64,000 nt of DNA from Megaustenia siamemsis (taxonomy: Eukaryota; Mollusca; Gastropoda; Stylommatophora; Ariophantidae). This document shows positions 34,900 to 46,399 of this stretch, piece by piece. The first letter of the stretch is position 1. Each line of letters starts with the position of its first letter. Where the stretch lies: the NCBI GenBank assembly GCA_032433765.1, contig JAVIAB010000101.1:67292640-67356639 (forward strand), given 5' to 3'. Under the pieces are notes generated by a model. That model was not told the origin of the DNA and made no database searches. It saw nothing but the letters and a program-made list of their open reading frames with translations. The position numbers and the translations under genes were made by a program.

Positions 34900-35744
34900 G
34901 TAAGTAATATAACTTGTATGTATGTGAATGTGAATAAGGAATCGTGCAATACAAGATGCTATATATTTTATTATTAAATTTATTGCGGTCATGTTGTCAT
35001 TTCTACATTTGGATAAATACATGTGTACTTGTGGACAACATTTTGTGATTAAAAGCGAATGAATAAAGACTGTACCAGTTACGACAGTCGCTAGCAATTA
35101 TAGCGGTTGTACTTTTCTACATGTTATTCAAACAATGTAATAAATTAGTCAACAATCATGGGTAGAAAAAAACACATAAAAAGAAAGAAGACTACGTATT
35201 GATATGTAGGCGAAAACTATAACGAAATGGTCGCCAAAAGCTCATAAGAAGACATCACAAGAGTGTAATAAAACAACAAGGGTGATTAAATAAATATGGG
35301 ATACTTTTAAATTGTAAGGATTTCAGAACATACATAGCAGTTCAACACTGAGGTAACATAGGTGGCATAGACAGAGGCTGTAGACTTCTGATTAGTGGGA
35401 ACTCAGCGATAGACAAAGTGTATAGTAGTATATATTAGAATAGATTAGGAGCTGCTAGAGCGTGATGAAACATTTCGAATCAGAAACTGTGTGTGAAGTT
35501 GCGAAATGAAGCGCTCTTGTTTCTGATGACATGACTAGTACGATGGATCAGAAATCAGAAGTTATTTGAGGAATGCGTTTGTGATGGGTTTGTGTAAAGA
35601 AAATTATTTTATGGATACAATAACTCAGATCAGGATATGTAGTACATATTGTGAATGCCAGTCGTTTAGACATGACTGAGCTTCATGTCCTAAGAAATTA
35701 GACGTGCATTCATGTTTGAAACATATAGTTGATATTAGTTGACG

Positions 35745-36130
35745 CGTCATCATCATTGCACATTCGATAAGTCCATAAGTTCTTAAATCTCCTCCTAAGT
35801 AAATCCCACAACGTGCTGCGACTAACGGAATCGGTCTTGTGTTGGTTTACAAGCATACTTTGGCTTCCTTAGTAACGCCCCCGTCCGCCATTCCCACCTT
35901 GACATTCAGTCTGTTTATGGTAGCAGATTTCGAGTCAGTTTTTGTGTCGGTCTTTACTTGACCGTCCCTATAAGCACCCATCGTGTTATAGCAATCCTCC
36001 ATATCCCATATCAGCAACACAAGCAGACTGGTGCCACGTTAAAACATTCAGAAACTCTACCCACAGCCATTGAGCCCAGCCAGTTGGGATCTACTTGAGC
36101 ATCCTCATTGAGTCACTTATGAAACTCATG
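35745..36130 (-). mobile_element. I/Nimb-like LINE 3' fragment
   Basis: 3' end CATCATCATTGCACATTCG on plus, then a diverged C-terminal region matching 6780-7100. Older than the other copies. Confidence 0.7.
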
Positions 36131-36514
36131 CATACAAGTCTGTGACTAATAACAACCATAACTTGCATAGACAAACTATTTAGTCATTGCGAACATAGCG
36201 CTGTCGTCATTCACCTACAGTTCATCTTCCAACTTCTGGAAAAAACAAATCAATTCGTATCAATGATTGCTTCAATCACAGAAAAGTTCTCGAAAAGGAA
36301 GCGTTGCACTTCTACAACAAACGACCATGACATTATGATGCCTACATTCCCTATTTAGTGATATGTCCACGTGACATCATCTCTAAAAAAGAAACATAGA
36401 AATCAACACATAGCATTTCTCAATTCCCAGCCAGAGCCAACTTGTTTGTTGGTGACATTCAGAATTAAAGCTACGAATATACTTCCTGTTTTATACTTAT
36501 TTCATGCCCACTTA

Positions 36515-36715
36515 TTGGTCTCGAGGCAAAGAGGTTTAGAGTTCAAATCCCGGCTGAACCAGTTGGGATGTTTATTTATTATTTCTATATGTGGCAACCA
36601 CTCTTGGTTAAAACGACAATTACTCATGGACGGGATTAACGCACACAATTCAGTTCCTAGTCTCTAGGGACTTCGCCAGAAGCAGGGGAACGCACAAAAA
36701 AATAATAATACATTA
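36515..36715 (+). mobile_element. tRNA-derived SINE, family C (copy 2, shortened)
   Basis: Head GTCTCGAGGCAAAGAGG with B box AGTTCAAATCCCGG, then the family-C body and the GGGACTTCGCCAGA end. About 150 bp of the middle is missing compared with 38113-38465. Confidence 0.85.
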
Positions 36716-37129
36716 CTTATTTCTGACTGAGATGCTTCAATATCGGACAAGGAACAACCTCATGTCGTAGTTGAAACTTTTTTTACGGAGAGCCAGTTGT
36801 GAAAAATGAAGCTGTTCAATCGCAGATACAGAACTCGTTTATTGAGAGAACAAAGAGGCCAATGTTATTTTATTGACATTTTTCAACGCAACAGACTTGC
36901 TGGAAAAAAACATTATATATATATATATATATATACACTAATTCTTTTGTAACATGACATGTTATAGATCATTTGTTACTGAGCTGTGCGCTCTAATGTG
37001 TTGTCTAGTTTTAATGATGTAGATAAAATGTTTATGTATCCACAGAGAAATTGTAGCTGTAGTATATCAAAGCACGAACAGCAAATGCCTAACTTTAACT
37101 TGAAGTAGTTGATAGATGATGATAAAGAG

Positions 37130-37366
37130 GTGAGATGCAGAATGGCTCAGGCAAAAGTAGCTTTCCAGAAAATGAGGAAGATACTATGCAATCCATTTTT
37201 GACAAAATAAGCAACAAAAAAGAATTCTTAAATGTGATATAGAGCCAGTCTTAATATATGGATGCGAATCATGGACAATAGGACAACAGACAAGAAAATC
37301 AATGGAGTCTGTAGAAATGTGGTTTAACAGAAGAATGTTGAGAGTACCATGGACAGCATTTTGTTT
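37130..37366 (+). mobile_element. RTE-like LINE fragment (family 2)
   Basis: RCRMAQAKVAFQKMRKILCN, then GCESWTI and RRMLRVPWTA match 39420-39660. It stops abruptly at 37366, where unrelated sequence begins. Confidence 0.85.
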
Positions 37367-37984
37367 TTTACTTCCCTTTCTAAGATGGCGGATCTAGTCC
37401 ACGTTCTCTCGATCGCTGCAGAAAGTGCATTCGATGTCTGATTAATTTCGGTTCTAATTTGCACTCCTATGCGTTAACATCAAGATGATGATCTACTTAT
37501 TACATCTGCGCCGATAAAACAATGTCGTACGCCGGCAATATTTCATTTTCGACAAATCAAGTGTTGTGAGTGCGACCTTCCATCGTCTAGGCTTGTTCTG
37601 CGCTTTACGTTATATTGGTGCTGTTCATGACCGTTGATGGATTTGCTTGACGCAAATTATTTATATGTTCTCATTAAATGTGAACTGCTTCGTCAGCCGC
37701 AGCTTTATCTCTTTAGGGATTTTTGCACCGTGTTCTGTTGTCGTATGCTGCATTCACTAGAATAATCAAGAATCTAAAGGGCGCGTCATTGTAGTGCTTA
37801 CATTGTTATGTGTGCCAAGTCATCGTAATGGCCCGTCGTAAATCCCTAGACCGGCCGTTTGCTAATCTTACGGTCTGTTGTTTGATGTGCGACGGGTATA
37901 ATCTGACGACTAAATTTGTTTTTATATGTTCGAAATTGGAGTCAACAACGATGGCCTAACATCATCAAGCGCTATAAATGTTTT

Positions 37985-38110
37985 AAGAAATATGACGATC
38001 ATCACTTTCGGGAGGACGTGATCTTCTGGTATATGGTGGATAGGCGGCAGGGAACTATTGCAGGCTATGCATTAAAAGTGTTCCTTGTTGCAGTTTCCTC
38101 ATATTCCAAG
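37985..38110 (-). repeat. Dispersed repeat E (partial copy)
   Basis: The reverse complement of 38015-38110 matches 23800-23880 (GGACTTGGAATATGAGGAAA). Confidence 0.65.
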
Positions 38111-38112
38111 TC

Positions 38113-38465
38113 CATGGGGGACTGGTTAGTCTCGAGGCAAGAGGCCGGCCTCGGGACAGAGAGGTTGTGGGTTCAAATCTCGGCTACACTGGTTGGGATT
38201 TTTATTTATGATTTCTCTCTGCGACAACCACCCCTGATCTCAGCAGCGAGGCCCGGCTTGAAACGTCAGTTACTCATCGACGGAAAAAAAACACATGAGT
38301 ACCTCCGAAGTCGGAGTTATCTGCCTGTGCAGCGACGGACCCCTGTGCACGCGCCTGCCAGGGAAAAATGGATTAACACGCAAAACTCAGTTCCTAGTCT
38401 CCAGGGACTTCGTCAGAGTTGAAAGCTGGCGAACGCAACAAAAACAACAACAACAATATTTATTT
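38113..38465 (+). mobile_element. tRNA-derived SINE, family C (copy 3, fullest)
   Basis: Head CTGGTTAGTCTCGAGGCAAG, B box GGGTTCAAATCTC, a body of about 280 bp and an A/CAA-rich tail (ACAAAAACAACAACAAC). This is the reference copy for family C in the window. Confidence 0.9.
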
Positions 38466-38549
38466 TTCAGTATTACGCCTACGCCGTCAGATGACCTTGA
38501 CTATAAGGTCAATTATTTAATTCTACCCACCATGGAGAAATCTTGGTGC

Positions 38550-38895
38550 TCATTCATCATCATCATTGAGTGCCGTCTCCGCATCGATAGTTGGCTACCT
38601 TGGAGCGCCATTCCACCCTGTCTCTTGTTTTGTTGGTGCAGATTGTCATAGGCTGACCTGTCCATCTTTTGATGTTATTCGTCCATGTTAGTCTTCGTCT
38701 GCCACTCCCTCTTTTACCTCTATTTTCTCTTCCAATTTTATGTTTAGTAGGCTGTTGTATCTTTTAACATTCCCTACAAATTGCATGCGTCTTGTTCTAA
38801 TTGTGTTAGTTAATTCTCTTTTCATTTTTAGTTGATTTAACACTTCCTTACTAAATGCAATATCGCCTTTCTATGTTCACACTTGTCCGACCAAT
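38550..38895 (-). mobile_element. RTE-like LINE 3' fragment (family 1)
   Basis: 3' end CATCATCATCATTGAGTGCC on plus; the terminal region matches 20450-20790. Confidence 0.85.
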
Positions 38896-39134
38896 TCTAC
38901 TATAGTCCTTTAAAGGAAGCCGAACCTGACATTGTAAAGAGAATTACTGTAAACTTCAGTCAGAGCACCAGGACCGTGAACGTCACAGAATAATGGTTAC
39001 ATATCTATTTGTCTGGATTCAGTTTTGGCTACCGTTAGAAAGCTCTCGTATTCAGTTATACTGAATTCTATAACCTTCGTGTAAATTAGGTTATAATATT
39101 TGGTGCAAAGGAAATGATTGCTTATTTTCAACAG

Positions 39135-39155
39135 ATAATTTATTTGCTGCACATT
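39135..39155 (+). CDS. Weak micro-exon candidate, 21 bp (IIYLLHI)
   Basis: Good acceptor GCTTATTTTCAACAG and 21 open bases, but the donor GTATTT is poor. An RTE inserted 10 bp downstream, which could have removed a better donor. Confidence 0.25.
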
Positions 39156-39165
39156 GTATTTGACA

Positions 39166-39964
39166 CAGTATTGTGTCATTGTATTTTCTGATGATACAGT
39201 CTTAATCGCTAAGAGTGAAAATGAGTTACAAAAATAATGTTGGACACTATAGTGAAGGAAAGCAAAAATAAAGGTCTCAGCCTTAATAGCAAAAAGACAG
39301 AGGTAATGGTAACAACAAAGTAAAAGACATCACCTCAGTGCAAAATAAAGACAAGTGGAACAATATTAAAACATGTAAATGAATTTAAATATTTGGGAAC
39401 TTTGTTAACCTCAGACGGAATATGTACAAAAAAGGTTAGATGCAGAATGGCTCAGGCAAAAGCCGCTTTCCAGAAAATTAGGAAGATACTATGCAATCCA
39501 TTTTTGACAATAGAAACAAGAAAAAGAGTTCTTAAATGGTATATAGAGCCAGTCTTAATATATGGATGCGAATCATGGACAATATGACAACCGACAAGAA
39601 AATCACTGGAGTCTGTAGAAATGTGGTTTTACAGAAGAATATTGAGAGTACCATGGACAGCTAAGAAGAGTAATGAAAAAGTTCTGAAAGAGGTCAAAGC
39701 AAAAAGAGAACTAATTTCCAATATTAGAAAGAGACAATCTTCATTTTTTGGCCATGTAATGAGAAGAGAACAACTGGAATATATTGTAACAAGTGGAACA
39801 ATTGAGGGATGACGAGATAGAGGGAAGCAATGAGGAAAAATAGCAGACAGCTTAAGAGAATGGCTTGGCAGAAGGTCAACAACAGAAATGTTTATAGCTG
39901 CCGAGATCGAAAATTGTGGAGAGACATGATCACCAACGCCAGTAGGCACGGTACTTGATGATGA
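39166..39964 (+). mobile_element. RTE-like LINE (family 2), truncated, 11-bp TSD
   Basis: Begins inside RT at the catalytic block (FSDDTVLIAKSENELQ), then YLGTLLTSDG, RVLKWYIEPVLIYGCESWTI (stop after), MWFYRRILRVPWTA and the family-2 terminus ending TTGATGATGATG. TGTATTTGACA flanks it at 39155-39165 and 39965-39975. Several stops. Confidence 0.92.
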
Positions 39965-40384
39965 TGTATTTGACATAGTTTGGATACCTACCATCGCTCA
40001 TTCTTCACAGCTAACTCATTCGTTATAAATGTCGTAACAATTCTTCTAATTTCTTCATGAACAAGTGTATCCTCTCACATGACAGTTTAACACTACAGAA
40101 GATCCAACTCTACCTCTTAGTCAGCATTTGCTAAATTATTCAATGATATCTAAAGATGAATTTAATAACCACCGATTTTTTTTCTACTAAGAGTGCTCAA
40201 TGAACTTACACACCGAGACCTTAAAACTGACTGGATGTATATAAGTTTTTCATGGATTAATTCTATCTTTGATGAAAATACCTAGGACACATGCATAACT
40301 TTATGCAGCAAACGATTGATACAATTATAAATAAACATAATAAAACTATCTGTGCAAGTAGATATGGCGTGGTTACATTTATTT

Positions 40385-41045
40385 GTACCGCTCTTTTCCT
40401 TGCTTTACTGATGCAGGATGGCATAGGCTAAGCTGTTAATCTTTTGAAGTTTCTCTTTCATTTTAGTCTTGGTCGGCATCTGTCTCTTTTACCTTGTATT
40501 TTCCCTCCCAATATTACTTACAGTAGATTGGTGTGTCTTTTAACATGATCTAAGAACCGATTTGTCGTGTTTCAATTGTTTCAATTTTATCTGTTTTAAG
40601 AATCCATAGTTTCTTTTATTTGTGTCCTTTCAATTCTTCCTATTCTTCTATAAATTCATATTTCAAAGGCTTCTATTTTCTGTTCTGTTTTCTTGTCTAA
40701 TGTCCATGTTTCTGCGCCATATAGACATGTTGAGAAGATATAACATTTTGTTATTCTTAGTTTTAGCCCTGGTGTTATTTGCCTTGATAATAGTATATTT
40801 TTCACGACACTAACATTGCTTATTGCCATTCCAATTCTTTTGTTTATTTCTGTTTTTCATTTTCCATCACTGGTTATATAGTATGTCCAAAGCATTTCAG
40901 TCTTTGAAATGTCTTCACGTGTATTCCTTCCACTTTTATATCCACTTTTAGGTTCTGCGTATTATCTTTGTTTATGATAATAGTTTTATTGTTTTTTTAT
41001 CTTTATCTAGTCCGCAACCTTTACAAGTCATGTTTCGTTTCATTA
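40385..41045 (-). mobile_element. RTE-like LINE fragment (family 1), in duplication unit 1
   Basis: Minus-strand match to 20650-21260 with many indels; FEMWIYRRIGR-equivalent near 40640. Confidence 0.8.
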
Positions 41046-41085
41046 ATTAATCTAAGTTACACTGATGCTATTATATTACTAACAG

Positions 41086-41106
41086 GAAATCGAGAAACCA
41101 ATTAAC
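41086..41106 (+). CDS. Putative micro-exon, 21 bp (EIEKPIN), duplication copy 1
   Basis: Acceptor TTATATTACTAACAG, 21 bp, donor GTAAGG. Phase 0 reads EIEKPIN; phase +2 hits TAA. Its duplicate at 45081-45101 differs at five positions, all changing the amino acid. Confidence 0.55.
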
Positions 41107-41309
41107 GTAAGGTTGTTAATGTTGTAATGGGATTTTGGCATTGGCATGTATGAAAACATATCTCTCCCTGTTTTATCAGGGCCCACCATTCAACCAATCT
41201 TATCTACTATGAACTAATACATAATTGCAGGTACAAGCGATTAGAGTGCAGACCCCAGTTCCTTTAGTGTTTGTAATTGTTATTGTCTTTAATGGGAAAG
41301 CGTACACAC

Positions 41310-42420
41310 GTCAATGGAAGAATCTCTTCGTATTCGAGCAGGAGAAGGACTTTTTTTCTGCGGAGACTTGAATGCTAGAGAAAACCAGTGGGGTAATGTC
41401 ATAACCAATACGCAAAAAGAAGACCTAGAGAACTGACTAGTGTCGGCAGACTAAGTGTGATTGATTGATGAAAGGGCATCATGAGCTCAACACAGGGAAG
41501 GGTGTCAGGATAAAAAAGAGACAAATCATGGGTGGGACGAGCAGAAGTTTCATCAAACAAGTCTGTGGGCTTACCAATATCAACGTTGCCGATGAGTGGA
41601 TACCAGTTCCCACGTCATTCAAGGGGGGGGGGGACATTTTCGTGTTTTATCACACTCGACAGGAAATATAGGGAGCAGAACTCAGTCGTGGTCAATGCGG
41701 AGGTCAACAGTCTCATCTGCGTTAACACCAATGAGACTGATGTTATAATCTATACATACGGATCTGTAATACGACACCAAAGGAGTGCATGGGCATTTAC
41801 AGTACACTCAGCAGGTAGATTCGTCATGAAGGGCAGTGGAGCATACTTTATCGACCACGAGTATCATGACGATGGAGGTGATGGCAGTGACCAAGGCATT
41901 CATCTGGTTAGAGTCACAAGACTATATCCACGCATGTATACTGCATTCGATGAGCATAATAAGAAAAGTGGAGGCGGGCAATGTACGTATGTAATCGGAG
42001 GAATCAATGCAGAAGTAAAAAATACGCAATGGACACCTTTGTTTGCGTCCCATGACATGCGAGAGTACATCCAATGAAAGAGCGGACAGGCTGGCTAGCT
42101 GGGCTATTGTTGAGGACGGTGAACCAATGGATAGGGTCAAACATCATCAATATCCTCTATGAAGTGGGAAGGACAAAGGACTTCGACCACCATTAGTCCA
42201 CGTGACTCCGTCGGATGAAAATGATGGGAGTTAGGATGGGCACAGCCAGAAACGAGAAATTTAGGGGCCGTGTAAGAGGACTTATTAACGAACACAAAGC
42301 CGGAGTCGTCAGTCCCTGGACACTGCGAGACTTGTTTAGGAGGAGATTTGAGCACCTATGGACATGTTCGGAGTGCCATACTGATGACCCGCTAATAATT
42401 CAATAACAAAAACAATAACA
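41310..42420 (+). mobile_element. I/Nimb-like LINE, internally deleted (EN joined to RNase H), unit 1
   Basis: Endonuclease piece FFCGDLNARENQWGN (near 41350) is followed within 100 bp by the post-RT region (KQVCGLTNINVADEWIPVP near 41560), so the RT is deleted. RNase H follows with the first catalytic Asp changed (YTYGS). Ends in CAATAACAAAAACAATAAC. Confidence 0.85.
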
Positions 42421-42429
42421 ATATCAAGT

Positions 42430-44280
42430 TTGATATTTGCCCTAGTTGTTTTGTTACTTCTGTAAATATACAATATTGTGTTTACTGTCTTCTGTGCATT
42501 GAACTTTAGTTTCCATGCAATACACTAGTCTTCTAAGCGTTTGAGATCTTTATTTAGTTGTGATTCTGCTATCTCAATTTTTGCGCTGTTATGCCAGATT
42601 ACTAGATCATCGGTATAAAATATTTGTGGCATTAATCATGGTTTAGGCCAGGTCCTTTATGTACAATAAAAAAGAGGGAGCACTTAAGTGGTGATCCCTG
42701 TGGTAGCTACTTCTAGAATCTATTTGTCTGATATAGAGTCATTTAATTTGTTTTAAAAAGCCCTGTTGATTAGGATGATTTCGACCCATGTGTACAATTA
42801 GTCATGTAATCCAACGTCTCTCATCTTCAACAGGAGTCCTTACCGACAGACTAGATTGTAGACTTGTTGCACAAGTCAACTATGATGGCTAAAGTGTGTA
42901 GTCTCTGTCAGACAAGATCGTATACTTGTTGCACAAGTAAACTATGACGGGTAGAGTGTGTTGTTTCTGTCAGACTAGATCGTATACGTGTTGCACAAGT
43001 CAACTATGACGGCTAAAGTGTGTAGTTTCTGTCAGACTAGATCGTATACGTGTTGCACAAGTCAACTATGACGGGTAGAGTGTGTTGTTTCTGTCAGACT
43101 AGATCGTATACTTGTTGCAGAAGTCAACTATGACGGGTAAAGTGTGTTGTTTCTGTCAGACTAGATCGTATACTTGTTGCACAAGTCAACTATGACGGGT
43201 AAAGTGTGCTGTTTCTGTCAGACTAGATCGTATACTTGTTGCACAAGTCAACTATTATGGCTAGAGTGTGTTGTTTCTGTCAGACTAGAGCGTATGCTTG
43301 CTGTACATGTCGAAAATGACGGCTAGAGTGTGTAGTTTCTGACAGACTAGATCGTATACTTGCTGTACAAGTCAACTATGACGGCTAGTGTGTGTTGTTT
43401 CTGTCAGACTAGATCGTAGGCTTCTTGTACAAGTCAACTATGACGGGTAGAGTGTGTTGTTTCTGTCAGACTAGATTGTATACTTGTTGCACAAGTCAAC
43501 TATGACGGGTAAAGTGTGTTGTTTCTGTCAGACTAGATCGTATACTTGTTGCATAAGTCAACTATTATGGCTAGAGTGTGTTGTTTCTGTCAGACTAGAG
43601 CGTATGCTTGCTGTACAAGTCGAAAATGACGGCTAGAGTGTGTAGTTTCTGACAGACTAGATCGTATACTTGCTGTACAAGTCAACTATGACGGCTAGTG
43701 TGTGTTGTTTCTGTCAGACTAGATCGTATACTTGCTGTACAAGTCAACTATGACGGCTAGTGTGTGTTGTTTCTGTCAGACTAGATCGTATGCTTGCTGT
43801 ACAAGTCAACTATGACGGCTAGTGTGTGTTGTTTCTGTCAGACTAGATCGTATGCTTGCTGTACAAGTCGACTATGACGGCTAGTGTGTGTTGTTTCTGT
43901 CAGACCAGATCGTATGCTTGCTGTACAAGTCGACTATGACGGCTAGTGTGTGTTGTTTCTGTCAGACCAGATCGTATGCTTGCTGTACAAGTCGACTATG
44001 ACGGCTAGTGTGTGTTGTTTCTGTCAGACTAGATCGTACACTTGCTGTAGAAGTTGACTATGATGGCTAGTGTGTTTCTTCTGGAATCCACCACGGACTT
44101 GCTGCATTAACGTGAATATTTTATTCTTCTACTTTATTACCTGCAATAAATCCAGCAAGTTCAGTTCATGGCACATATTATTTGAGGCTTCTAAATACCA
44201 TTCTAGTCTGTTGTTGACCATACCCTCAGCACTTTGTCCTTTCAGGTCAAATGTGGCGATGTAAAGGCGTTATCAAGGAA
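42430..44280 (-). mobile_element. RNase H-type LINE RT fragment split by a 62-bp array, unit 1
   Basis: The minus strand reads, from the right, NNRLEWYLEAS and FIAGNKVE (fingers), then motif A AVIVDL, the array, YNLVCR, GLLLKMRDVGLH, a degenerate LPQG region and the catalytic FYTDDLVIWH, then KDLKRLED and WKLKFNAQK. The order is that of a single RT domain. Stops and frameshifts are frequent. Confidence 0.85.
42840..44075 (-). repeat. Minisatellite, 62-bp unit, about 20 copies, derived from LINE RT motif A
   Basis: Unit GACTAGATCGTATACTTGCT plus GTACAAGTCAACTATGACGG and CTAGTGTGTGTTGTTTCTGTCA. On minus each unit carries AVIVDL ... VYDLV. A higher-order period of 310 bp (5 units) is seen from the CGAAAATGAC variant at 43311 and 43621. 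Confidence 0.95.
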
Positions 44281-44389
44281 GCTAGAGAAGTTGCATAACT
44301 TTATGCAGCAAACGACTGATACAATTATAAATAAACATAATAAAACTATTTGCGCAAGTAGATATGGCAGGTTACATTTATTTGTACCG

Positions 44390-45040
44390 CTCTTTTCCTT
44401 GCTTTACTGGTGCAGGTTGGCATAGGCTATGCTGTTAATCTTTTGAAGTTTCTCTTCCATGTTAGTCTTGGTCGGCATCTGTCTCTTTTATCTTGTATTT
44501 TCCATTCCAATATTACTTACAGTAGATTGGTGTGTCTTTTAACATGCTCTAAGAACCGATTTGTCTTGTTTCAATTGTTTCATTTTTATCTGTTTTATGA
44601 ATTCATCTTTTCTTTTATTTGTATCCTTCCAATTCTTCATATACTTCTATAAATTCATATTTCAAAGGCTTCTATTTTCTGTTCTGTTTTCTTGTCTAAT
44701 GTCCATGTTTCTGCGCCATATAGAAATTTGAGAAGATATAACATATTGTTATTCTTAGTTTTAGCCCTGGTGTTATTTGCCTTGACAATAGTATATTTTT
44801 CATGACACTAACATTGCTTATTGCCATTCCTATTCTTTTGTTTATTTCTGTTTTTCATTTTCCATCACTGGTTATATAGTATGTCCAAAGCATTTCAGTC
44901 TTTGAAATGTCTTCACGTGTATTCCTTCCACTTTTATATTCACTTGTAGGTTCTGCGTGTTATCTTTGTTTATGATAATAGTTTTATTGGTTTTTTTTTA
45001 TTTAGTCCGCAAACTTTACAAGTCATGTTTCGTTTCATTA
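44390..45040 (-). mobile_element. RTE-like LINE fragment (family 1), in duplication unit 2
   Basis: Duplicate of 40385-41045. Confidence 0.8.
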
Positions 45041-45080
45041 ATTAATCTAAGTTACATTGATGCTATTATATTACTAACAG

Positions 45081-45101
45081 GGAAACGACAACCCAAATAA
45101 C
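45081..45101 (+). CDS. Putative micro-exon, 21 bp (GNDNPNN), duplication copy 2
   Basis: Same acceptor as copy 1; donor GTAAGT. Phase 0 reads GNDNPNN. Compared with EIEKPIN only Pro and the last Asn are kept, while acceptor, donor and flanking intron are almost unchanged. Confidence 0.55.
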
Positions 45102-45289
45102 GTAAGTTTGTTAATGTTGTTATGGGATTTTGGCATTGACATGTATGAAAACATATCTCTCTCCCTGTTTCATCAGGGCCCACCATTCCGCCTATCTTAT
45201 CTACTATGAACTAATACATAATTGCAGGTACAAGCGATTAGAGTGCAGACCCCAGTTCCTTTAGTGATTGTAGTTGTGTATGTCTTAAT

Positions 45290-46397
45290 GGGAAAGCGTA
45301 CACATGTCAATGGCAGAATCTCTTCGTATTCGAGTATTTTTCTGGGGAGACTTGAATGCTAGAGAAAACCAGTGGGGTAACGTCAAAACCAATACGCAGG
45401 AAGAAGACCTAGAGAACTGACTAGTGTCGGCAGACTAAGTGTGATTGATTGATGAAAGGGCATCATGAGCTCAACACAGGGAAGGGTGTCAGGATAAAAA
45501 GAGACAAATCATGAGTGGGACGAGCAGAAGTTTCATCAAACAAGTCTGTGGGCTTACCAATATCAACGTTGGCGAAGAGTGGATACCGGTTCCCACGTTA
45601 TTCGGGGGTGGGGGGGGGCATTTTCGTGTTTTATCACACTCGTCAGGAAATATAGGGAGCAGAACTCAGTCGTGATCAATCCGGATTTTAACGGCCTCAT
45701 CTGGGTTAACACCGATGAGACTGATGCTGTCATCTATACATGCGGATCTGTAATACGACACCAAAAGAGTGCATGGGTATTTACAGTATACTCAGCAGGT
45801 AGAATAGTCATGAAGGACAGTGGAGCATACTTTATGACCACGAGTAGCATGACGATGGAGGTGATGGCAGTGACCTAGGCATTCATCTGGTTAGAGTCAC
45901 AAGACTACATCCACGCATGTATACTGAGTGATTCGATGAGCATGATAAGAAAAGTGGAGGCGGGCTCTGTACGTATGCAGTGGGTAGAGTCAGTGCAGAA
46001 GTAAAAAATACGTAATGGTCACCTTTATCTGTGTCCCAGGACATGCAAGAGTACGTCCAATGAAAGAGCGGACCGGCTGGCTAGCTATTGTTGAGGACGG
46101 TGAACCAATAGATAGGGTCAAACATCATCAAAGTCCTCCATGAAGTGGGAAGGACAAAGGACTTCGACCACCATTAGTCCACGTGACTCCGTCGGCTGAA
46201 AGTGATGGGAGTTAGGATGGGCACAGCCAGAAACGAGAAATTTAGGGAGCATGTAAGAGGACTTATTAACGAACACAAAAACCGGAATCGTCCGTCCCTG
46301 GACACTGCGAGACTTGTTTAGGAGGGGATCTGAGCACCTATGGACATGTTCGGAGTGCCTTACTGATGACCCGCTAATAATTCAATAACAAAAACAA
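45290..46397 (+). mobile_element. I/Nimb-like LINE, internally deleted, unit 2
   Basis: Duplicate of 41310-42420 with the same EN-to-post-RT deletion. The first RNase H Asp is changed to Cys here (YTCGS). E and the second D (SMTMEVMA, LSDSMS) are still visible. Confidence 0.85.
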
Positions 46398-46399
46398 TA

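Larger units (their letters stand above)
40293..44292. repeat. Tandem segmental duplication, unit 1 (4.0 kb)
   Basis: Starts at GCATAACTTTATGCAGC and repeats from 44293. It contains, in order, an RTE fragment (minus), a micro-exon, an internally deleted LINE (plus), and a LINE RT with a 62-bp array (minus). Confidence 0.95.

Noticed and set aside
42840..44075. CRISPR-like direct repeats
   Set aside because: Head-to-tail 62-bp tandem units without spacers, in a eukaryotic LINE.
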